Shown one piece after another: positions 56,733 through 64,000 of a DNA stretch of 64,000 nucleotides (positions are counted from its first letter, which is position 1; each line of letters begins with the position of its first letter). The DNA is taken from assembly GCF_024362695.1 (NCBI RefSeq), contig NC_065414.1, positions 4,915,501 to 4,979,500 of the forward strand. Direction: 5' to 3'. The notes below the pieces were generated by a model that was not told the DNA's origin, made no database searches, and worked only from the letters and a program-made list of their open reading frames with translations. Origin of the DNA: Pectinophora gossypiella (taxonomy: Eukaryota; Arthropoda; Insecta; Lepidoptera; Gelechiidae). Position numbers and translations under genes: made by a program.

Positions 56733-58394
56733 GCTATAAGGCGACGAGATGTACCTATAAAAAAAATTGTATCTAGATATCTAAGGCACAGACACTCTTC
56801 CTTTTCTATTACATATTAAGTGATGAACAGATATAGGTATATTATTCTTTCCTTGAAAATATATCTACCTATCGATTGGGCGATGAGTAATTCTCCTACT
56901 TGGAAGAAGTACATAAATTGCGTAGTATGTGAGTACCTACTGATTCATTGAAGACGGGAAGTGAAATGGATAAATAAAAGAGTTGAATGTAATCGTGACG
57001 TTTAAATCGAAATCTGTTAACTACGTTTCGAAGAAGATTTTACTTTATGAGTAAGTAGTTAGCCTTTAATAGCAGACCCGGATCACAATACCTAAACATC
57101 TTGAAATTACTAATTAGTAGCAAGCAGTTACTAATATACATATGCATAGCTTTACCGTTCGTGACTTTATCTACATGGACGTTAGATCAACGTTATCACG
57201 CGCGGCACATTTTGTTCATTCATTTTCATCCCCTTAGGGGGTATAAAAACTATCCTATGTTCCTCCCTAGCTAACTCTACTACTTACTACTAAGTAGTTA
57301 ACTGTCTCCATCCCAAATTGTGAAACGTAAGTCACATAGACAGAGTTCCTTTCGCATTTAAGTATAACTTTATTAATAACAAGTAAGGAAGGACAGTAAA
57401 CTTCTCCAGTGGACTAGGAGGAATAAAGGAAAACCTAGAATGCATGCAGCTGTTTAACATCCTGAGCAAATTGGTACCTATCTATATCTATCTAACATAT
57501 GGGCCACGGTCTGGGGCCTGTTTAAAAAACATTACAATTGTAAATAAAATTACAATTACATTTTAATGTACACTGCGGCGTGCGTGTATAGATTGATCAG
57601 AAATATTTTATAGCTTCATAGTAGTGACGCAATGAACACTAAAATGTACTTGTATTATTTTATTTACGATTGTAATGCTTATTAAACAGGCCCCTGGTAA
57701 CCTGTCGCCATATTGTTTGAAATGAAATGTAAGTACATCAGATGTTTACAAAGTTTTAAATGAGTTCCCACTGACCAATCGACCTCAAAATTCCAACTAA
57801 ACGCTACTTTAAGTCATCGCTAATTTGAGTTGAAATGACGCCCATGACCGGAATGGTGTTCAAACGTTAAATAATTTGTGATTCCATGTAAGGCGGTGTC
57901 AAGACGTAAAAGGGTCGATTGTGTAGCGCTGAGCTAACATTTTCAGCGAAGTATTGACGGGCGCGAGTTCGGTGTTGGTTGGCCTCCAGCGGTTCAACCC
58001 GGCGCTAACTGGTATCGTCTGGTCACCCAGATATGACGTGCGGGGCTGATGGTAATGCACTTCTATTGACCCCACCGTCATACTATACCGTCTCAGACTC
58101 ATTGGTGGCACTCTCGTTAATTGACATTTAATTAATGTTTGCGAAAAGCGTTGATAGCAGACTCCTTTTGGTAGCATCTAACGAATTTTACGCTAATTAT
58201 AATTCATTACGTCGTATTTAAACATTTTATCGTTGTAATAGAGTAGAAATCAGTACCTACTTATTTAAGATCGTATTAGGTATCATATGACTCTCGGGGA
58301 GTATTTCGAGATATTATAAACTTAGTGCAATTTTGGACAGATTAACAAATATGTCCAAAATTGGACTAACTTATACCATATCGTTTGATATAAA

Positions 58395-58645
58395 AAAGCT
58401 GGTCGAGTGCGAGTCCGATTCGCGAGGGTTCCTTACATCGAAATAAGTCGCGATTAGATTACAAACGTTTGTAATCGCAAAAACATTTTTTTGCAATGGA
58501 TCAACAAATTTACGATTTTCGGATATTTCTATAAGTATTGGATGTTAATTTCAACTTGATACCTCCGAGAAAAAGGTCTTGACAGACATCCAGATGGACA
58601 ACCGAGTGATATAAGAGTTCCGTTTTTTCTTTTGCGGTTCAGAAC
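58395..58645. repeat. GTTCCGTACCCAAAGGGTA repeat, copy 2
   Basis: GGTCGAGTGCGAGTCCGATT and CGCGAGGGTTCCTTACATCG at the left, CTTTTGCGGTTCAGAACCCT at the right. Confidence 0.5.
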
Positions 58646-59076
58646 CCTAAAATAGAATATTTTCGATTCTGTTGATATAGGTAAATTAGGTTGGAATTTA
58701 GCTACAAGTAACCACGTTCACGTAATCAATACGATAGTACCTACTTGGATATTTGTAATGATTCTTACCAGTTTTTTTTTTCAAATAATATACCTAATTT
58801 GAGGTGTATATTAAGAGTAGAAGAAAAAGCACATTGGCTTGATGCAGTTACAATACTCAGGGCGCCTGAAAGGGCTTACTACTTTCTTTTTGTGTACATT
58901 GATTTTCTCCTGTGTGCCATATTATATAATGAAGTGTTGCAAGAACAGTTGCACAACTAAAGGCTCTGACAAACCCTAAGATTTTAACGGAATTGACTTC
59001 TATACATATACATGTGTAAGTATAGAGATTTAGGAATATTGAGTAAATGAAACATCAAATGGTAGCACAAAACAAG

Positions 59077-59082
59077 TTTATT
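59077..59082 (-). terminator. RpS15: RpS15 poly(A) signal AATAAA
   Basis: AATAAA on the minus strand 45 nt after the stop codon, followed by a TTGTTTTGTG stretch suited as a downstream element. Confidence 0.75.
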
Positions 59083-59126
59083 GCATTTGTGCTAATTTTT
59101 CCATTATTCTTAGCCTAAGGTCCACT

Positions 59127-60632
59127 CTACTTGAGTGGGATGAACCTGGAACTGTGGGTGGCACCAATACCGGGCCTACCGTGCTTGACAGGCTTGTATG
59201 TGACAGAGAACTCTCCCAAGTAGTGACCAATCATCTCGGGCTTGATTTCAACCTGCAACCAATAACATTTTTCACATTCAGATATTACAAACTACCAATA
59301 TGTTAACTTATGTATAAACTGAAATAGGTATAATAAAATAAATATGGTCACCAAGCTTTGACACACTTAATGGTGGGGCGGAAATAATGGATATTTCTTT
59401 AACATAGTCTTAGTAAATTTTGATGGGTTACTTTACATATTTTATGTAAGGTCCTGACTATACCTGCCCCGCAAGTTTTGAGCATGCATTAGCAATAAAC
59501 CTTAATTTAACAAACTTTTTCATGGATGTTATTTAAATTCCATTAATACCTAAATCTTTATTCAAGTAAAGAGTAATGCTTTTATCATATTTTCAGTTAA
59601 AAGAAATACTTTTTTAAATACAAGATACATTTGTACAATACATTTTTTTGATATTTTATCAAAATGCATCAACCTGTTTACTAACAGCCAAAAAGACTGC
59701 TTGAAAATTCCAAGCTTCAAAGCTTAGTAAAAGTACTAGACAATATTATAAAATTAAAGTCATTGAAGAAGGTTGATAATTCCAAGACTCAGTTATGAAA
59801 TGCATGTAGTCTTTTTGAATCAAACACTAAGGGTCATATAATATTTAAATTTACCACAGAACACTGGTAATGATTGTAGTGAAATTGCAAAGACTAAATT
59901 TTGGTAAAGTTGACAAACCTGGTTGAAGGTCTTGCCATTGTAGATGCCGACGATGGAGCCAACCATCTCGGGAACGATGATCATGTTACGCAGGTGGGTC
60001 TTCACGATCTCGGGCTTCTCATTGGGGGGAGCTTCCTTCTTCGCGCGGCGCAGCTTCTTCACCAGCGCGATAGGCTTACGCTTCAGCCCGCGGACGAATC
60101 GCCTGCGAGCACGGGCGTGCATCAACTCCATGAGTTGCTCACTGAAAGTTACAAACATTTTGAGGTTAGGTTACTGTTTTCAACAATGCTCACGAATCCT
60201 AAATAACTTTCCGACCATAGTCTAGTATTTTGCCTGTTGGTGAATGGTGAGAAACTATGTGAAACATCCTGAAAACTTAAATGCAACGAGGTAAAGTGAT
60301 AACTTTGACAGGAACTACAATGACAACTTTGCCGCTTATATCCTAAGTCTTTGCATGATAAAGTTGTTGAAAACTATTACTCACTTGGACATATCCAGAA
60401 GCTGGTCCAGATCGACACCTCGGAAGGTAAACTTCCTGAAGGTACGCTTTTTCTTGAGAGTTTCGTCGACCTGCAAAACGTAAACATAGTTGGTCACTTC
60501 ACTGAAATACACTTACGACGAGTTTTAACTACATCACACCAATAAACCACAGTATCACAAAATGCAATTATATGCACGATTAACACCGTAAATTCAGATT
60601 ATTTGTGAAAAATATTCACGAACCTCAGCCAT
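59127..60632 (-). CDS. RpS15: 40S ribosomal protein S15 (uS19)
   Basis: Component of the small ribosomal subunit head. Four exons: 60624-60632 (M-A-E), 60385-60470, 59919-60141 and 59127-59252. They sum to 444 nt, or 147 codons plus the TAG stop at 59129-59127. Seen: RTFRKFTFRGVDLDQLLDMS, then EQLMELMHARARRRF, KKEAPPNEKPEIVKTHLRN, IIVPEMVGSIVGIYNGKTF, and the C-terminus VEIKPEMIGHYLGEFS...GRPGIGATHSSRFIPLK, all strongly conserved. The length matches animal RpS15 (145-148). Splice sites: GTTCGT, GTGAGT and GTTTGT donors, with acceptors ttttgcag, aactttcag and ggttgcag. The start codon leaves only three codons in exon 1, a common arrangement in insect ribosomal protein genes. No snoRNA with clear C/D boxes was found in the introns. 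Confidence 0.97.
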
Positions 60633-60673
60633 GTTTCCGATTTCAATGACAGATCCAACAGAAAAGAAAAAAG
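60624..60673 (-). promoter_or_regulatory. RpS15: RpS15 start region with 5' TOP-like tract
   Basis: On the minus strand CTTTTTTCTTTTCTG begins near 60673, 41 nt before the ATG. Ribosomal protein mRNAs usually start at a C inside such a tract, which gives growth-dependent (TOR) translational control. The exact start base is inferred. A GCGCCATCT word lies about 55 bp upstream (60727-60735). Confidence 0.6.
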
Positions 60674-60689
60674 AACTGTCAGAATGGAA

Positions 60690-61650
60690 CAGGACAGACG
60701 ATAATACCAGCGACAAAAGCAACTCAGCGCCATCTATTTTTTTATCTTGGTAGCAGTTGCTACTTGGTTTCTAATTTATTAACACTTTTATAAACAAATT
60801 TGTTTATTTAAATTGTAACTGAAATAACAATCTTGACATATAATTTTAAAAGAACAGAACAGTGCGTTAAGTCCTTTTTAAAGCAAAAAACTAGACTTAA
60901 CTTGTTCTAGTCTAGAATGTTCTGATACTTACTCAAATGCAATACAGATGGCGTTGTTGTGGTATTTATTGTTTTCACTACGTCAACTTCCCTAGAAATA
61001 TATTTTATAATCTATATAATGCGTATTTCTCTTTGGTATTTCTTTTTGCTTTTTAATTTGTAACTTGGTTTCAATGATCGGTATTTACTTGTTTAGATAA
61101 TAATCTAAACGATGGTGGCGAAGATCTATCACCTACTGAACTTTCTTTCAAAATGAATGGAATTTAAATGAACTAATAACTATGCGGTAACATAATTTAT
61201 TATAAAATAAACAGCCCGTATACTTTCGACAGATCTTTCTTCAGTCAAATGAAGGGGAATGGAATGGACCCATAAACATAGAAAAGAGTAATGGACCATA
61301 CCTACTTTAGGCCGGATTTCCACTAACGCGGAGATGGACGGAGAAGTGCGGATTTGACCAATCACAGCGTTCGAGAGAGCGAAAAACGAAGGCGCTCTGT
61401 CACTCTCCCTCACGGTGATTGGTCGATTCCTGCACATCTCCGCGTCAATGGAAACGCAGCCTTACTATAGAGTGTTGTCATGTGGATATGGTCATTAACA
61501 TGTGACAATATCGTCAACACCAAATTTACGTGCCTTCCGAAGCACGAAGGGATAATTAAATTTCGCTATAGAAACCAAAATTACCAGATAGTATGGATAT
61601 ACTTTTTTCGAAAGAGGAAAGTTGCAGTGATACAAAAGTATAACGTGTAA
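60690..61650. other. RpS15 to DTWD2-like intergenic region
   Basis: Includes the RpS15 upstream region and one MITE (61308-61464). AGATGGCGTT (60946-60955) and the reverse word AGCGCCATCT (60726-60735) may be regulatory. No further gene. Confidence 0.6.
61308..61464. repeat. MITE with TAAGGC ends
   Basis: GGCCGGATTTCCACTAACGC and GGAGATG at the left are mirrored by CATCTCCGCGTCAATGGAAA and CGCAGCCTTA at the right. CCAATCAC / GTGATTGG form an inner pair. 157 bp. Confidence 0.8.
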
Positions 61651-61653
61651 ATA

Positions 61654-61659
61654 TTTATT
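61654..61659 (-). terminator. DTWD2-like gene poly(A) signal AATAAA
   Basis: AATAAA on the minus strand 24 nt after the TAA stop, in an AT-rich tail. Confidence 0.65.
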
Positions 61660-61683
61660 ATAATAATTATAATATTGCAATAT

Positions 61684-62594
61684 TTAACTTTGATTCAGAA
61701 CACATTCGTTTGTAGACTTTAACAGCTTTGATAATCTTTTACCAATTAATTTAGGGTAAGTTTTTGTTTTTATAAGGAATTCTTTTGATTGGTGTGTTAC
61801 TGCACCATTCTCTAACTGATATTTGCACAACATGTGCAAGGGTTGAACTAATTGTTCCTTGTATAGGGGATTATTTTCCAGTTGTGAAAGGGCTTCTGCA
61901 GCAGTTTCTAGTGTACTTAAACAGCCTTCTGTGGGTTGCGTCCTTATGATATAACTGCTACTTGTACTTGTTAACAGTTTCACTTGTTTTATCTTATGTA
62001 ATATAGGGCTAGATGCATATATTGCTTTAGCTTGAGGCCATGTACCATCAATTAGTACAAGATTATAAGATTCGTCCTTATTTTCTAAATCTCTAATGTC
62101 TACAGCAGTTTTGCTAGGATAAAGTAGTACTGTATTGGGCTGCAGTAAAATATTTTCTAAGTTTTCATGTTTAGGCAGTGGGAATTTCTTTCCTTTAAAA
62201 ATAAGGCACTTGTTTTCAGCTAGTCCTAGTTGTAACATAGGAGCAGTGCGTAGACATCTTTTCTCTTCAGCTGGATGTTGCAGGAGGATGACATTGCTTT
62301 GGGGGGTCAACCTCTCTGCGGGCAGGGCTGAACACCAACACACTACTGATGGTCTCCTGTAAAATAATTAAAGAACGTATTATTCTCATAAGTACATGGA
62401 CATATATACCGACACTGCAATAATATATGACACTAAAATAGTGAACAGGTTATGCAAAATGTATTCAAAAGTAGTGAAATTAATAATACTACTTTTTAAG
62501 GATGTACATACTCGCATGCTGCACAAAGATCGCGCATGACTGGAGGATCTGCTGGTATGTTAGACAAATCTTCCCAAGCCTCCAATTCACTCAT
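61684..62594 (-). CDS. DTW-domain tRNA-uridine aminocarboxypropyltransferase (DTWD2-like)
   Basis: Family enzymes transfer the 3-amino-3-carboxypropyl group of S-adenosylmethionine to uridine in the tRNA D-loop (acp3U). Two exons, 62512-62594 and 61684-62356, give 756 nt (251 residues, stop TAA). An in-frame TAA lies upstream of the ATG, which supports the start. Seen: a zinc-type set C24-x2-C27 and C34-W-C36, LQHPAEE with H55, RTQPTEGCLSTLETAAEAL, and the name-giving D-x-T-W as IDGTWPQAKAIY (Asp131, Thr133, Trp134). The donor GTATGT and acceptor ttattttacag join as GA plus G to give Glu28. The length fits DTWD2 better than longer fused forms. Choice of DTWD2 over DTWD1 rests on HPAEE and IDGTWxQAK by eye. 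Its 5' end lies near 62.6 kb and it runs toward RpS15, with about 1 kb between them. Confidence 0.92.
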
Positions 62595-62689
62595 GGTATT
62601 CAATAAGTAATGTTAATTTCCAACTTTATTTACACTGCTCCCTGTCCTATATCTTCTAAATAACTCGTTTTTCTTACTGCACCTGTAAG

Positions 62690-64000
62690 TAACAATAGCA
62701 AAAGAAAATAAATAATGCAAAAATACATAAAGTGAAAACATTTTTTTAATGTATCTATATACCATTTTGTAAGTACTTACAATAATTGTAAATATAGTTA
62801 ACGTTAAAACATTACATATTCTTAATTCCGTTAAACTTGCATAATAAAGTTATGTTTTATAAACTGTTAACTTAAAAATCTTAATTTTATCATGATCTTG
62901 GCTGGCAGTGAATTCTGTGAAAAAAGTAACGAGAAGTGGGATGACAAGATGAGAAGACTTCTGAAAACCAGGGTTGCCAACCGTTAGAACTTTTTACCTC
63001 GGAGGTAGGTACCGTAGGCAGCTGAAAATCTCGTACTTTCTTTCTTATGTTGTGTCCTGTATCGTTGTTTTTGTTCCTAGTTTTCTTTTTTTATTATCAT
63101 TATTTTATATTTATTACCCGACTGCAGCGACGCAAGAAGGAGGGTTTTGTGTTTACCGCTATGTATATATAGGGTGTTAGTGACATCGTAACCATATCGT
63201 AACGAATACTGAGGGGGATGATTCAGACCATAATTCTGTGTTAATATCAAGTGGAATGTACCGTCACAAAATAATGTTTTTTTAGTTTTTTTTATTATTT
63301 TCAGACTTTTTCGACGGAAAATTCCACTTGATATCAACTCAGAATCATGGTTTGAATCATCCCTCAAAGTTTTCGTTACGAAGTCACTAACACGCTGTAC
63401 GTATGACATCTCTGGATGTCTCGCCAAGAGTTTACAGCCGTCATGAAATCCCATTTGTACTATAAAATGTTACCTGCAATACAAAATCATATTACAGAAA
63501 TATGATCATGAGGGACTTTGTACCTAGTATAGATTTAACGTAGTAATTATTATTATTCTCTTTACAGCAAGGACTTGGTCTTTGCTTTATAGCGACCAAA
63601 CAGCGACTTATACGAGAAACTTCGTACGATTGGCAACCCTGCAGAAGCAATGCAACTCATGTCAAAAAAGCAAAAAAGTGATAGGCTTTTTTGGCTTGGT
63701 ATCAAAGATCTTTACGAATGTATATGTAATCCAAATAAAAAGAACTCCCGTATGAAACTAGTTAATTAAGTTAAACCAAAAGTTACACAAAAAATCAAGG
63801 ACCAAGTAAAAAATAAATTCAGAAATGAGGGTAAGGTGCGTTCATAAAACTATAGGATTCATTCTTATTATAACTGCAAAAAAATAACTTTTCAACTTTA
63901 CTGCCATCTCACACTACCTACACAGTCAACACAGTATAACTGTACCTAATTCGGCTACAAAAGTTATTCTGAAATGAACAAAGATGGCGCTACCAGTCAT
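62690..64000. other. Right end of window: no gene seen
   Basis: AT-rich DNA with one foldback copy (63169-63399). AAGATGGCGCTACCAG stands at 63981-63996, the same word as near RpS15. Nothing else was recognised. Confidence 0.6.
63169..63399. repeat. Foldback element, copy 9
   Basis: ATAGGGTGTTAGTGACATCG to TTACGAAGTCACTAACACGC. The arms diverge: the left has AATACTGAGGGGGATGATTC, the right carries the AAAGTTTTC variant, so the hairpin joins two subtypes. Confidence 0.85.

Larger units (their letters stand above)
50400..59060. other. Intergenic region between SLC12 promoter and RpS15: content
   Basis: No gene was recognised. It holds LINE and SINE remnants listed separately. 50450-51050, 52380-52640, 56740-57880 and 58650-59030 appear unique and AT-rich. 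57890-58120 is a GC-richer patch matching nothing else here. Confidence 0.55.

Noticed and set aside
57899..58177. 92-codon open frame on the minus strand
   Set aside because: No recognised motif or splice signal. It overlaps a GC-richer patch that looks like an old repeat.
59253..59918. snoRNA in the RpS15 intron
   Set aside because: Ribosomal protein introns often host snoRNAs, and a GC-richer patch lies near 59340-59480, but no C/D boxes or clear H/ACA hairpins were found.
59901..60225. Open frames of about 100 codons on the plus strand
   Set aside because: They are antisense shadows of the RpS15 exon.

Overview
The window is nuclear DNA of an insect, most probably a moth or butterfly. 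Three protein genes can be supported, all on the minus strand: a long-intron SLC12 cation-chloride cotransporter, the ribosomal protein gene RpS15 (uS19), and a DTW-domain gene of the DTWD2 type. The rest is AT-rich intron and intergenic DNA filled with repeats of lepidopteran style: tRNA- and 5S-like SINEs, truncated LINEs, short inverted-repeat elements and Helitron ends.

Layout. The cotransporter enters at the right and leaves by the left edge. A likely promoter with a TATA-like box and a non-coding first exon lie near 50.0-50.4 kb. An 18-kb first intron leads to the exon with the start codon (31.88-32.01 kb). Eleven further coding exons follow down to position 126. All splice phases join into one open frame of 668 codons, covering the cytosolic N-terminus, the whole membrane domain and the start of the C-terminal domain. 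The last exons lie beyond position 1. RpS15 (59.08-60.67 kb) has four exons and a pyrimidine-rich transcription start. The DTWD2-like gene (61.65-62.6 kb) has two exons and codes for 251 residues. The two genes are about 1 kb apart in the same direction. The three genes show no shared pathway: ion transport, translation and tRNA modification.

Repeats. The introns hold about eleven copies of one foldback element (ends ACAGGGTGTTAGTGAC), many copies of a tRNA-derived SINE, a second SINE whose head joins a tRNA-like box to a 5S-rRNA-like segment, a third tRNA-derived SINE, about ten 3' ends of one Jockey-like LINE together with a longer internally deleted copy at 37.1-39.0 kb, RTE-like and CR1-like LINE remnants, a Helitron with a 134-bp tandem array, and a hAT-like element with an 8-bp target duplication. 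Several are nested, and direct target duplications can be read for at least seven insertions.

Limits. Repeat family names come from reading alone, without a database. No bacterial, viral or CRISPR feature is present. I found no new protein system. The most unusual structures are the 13-bp motif clusters around the 37-39 kb LINE, the Helitron minisatellite and the chimeric SINE.
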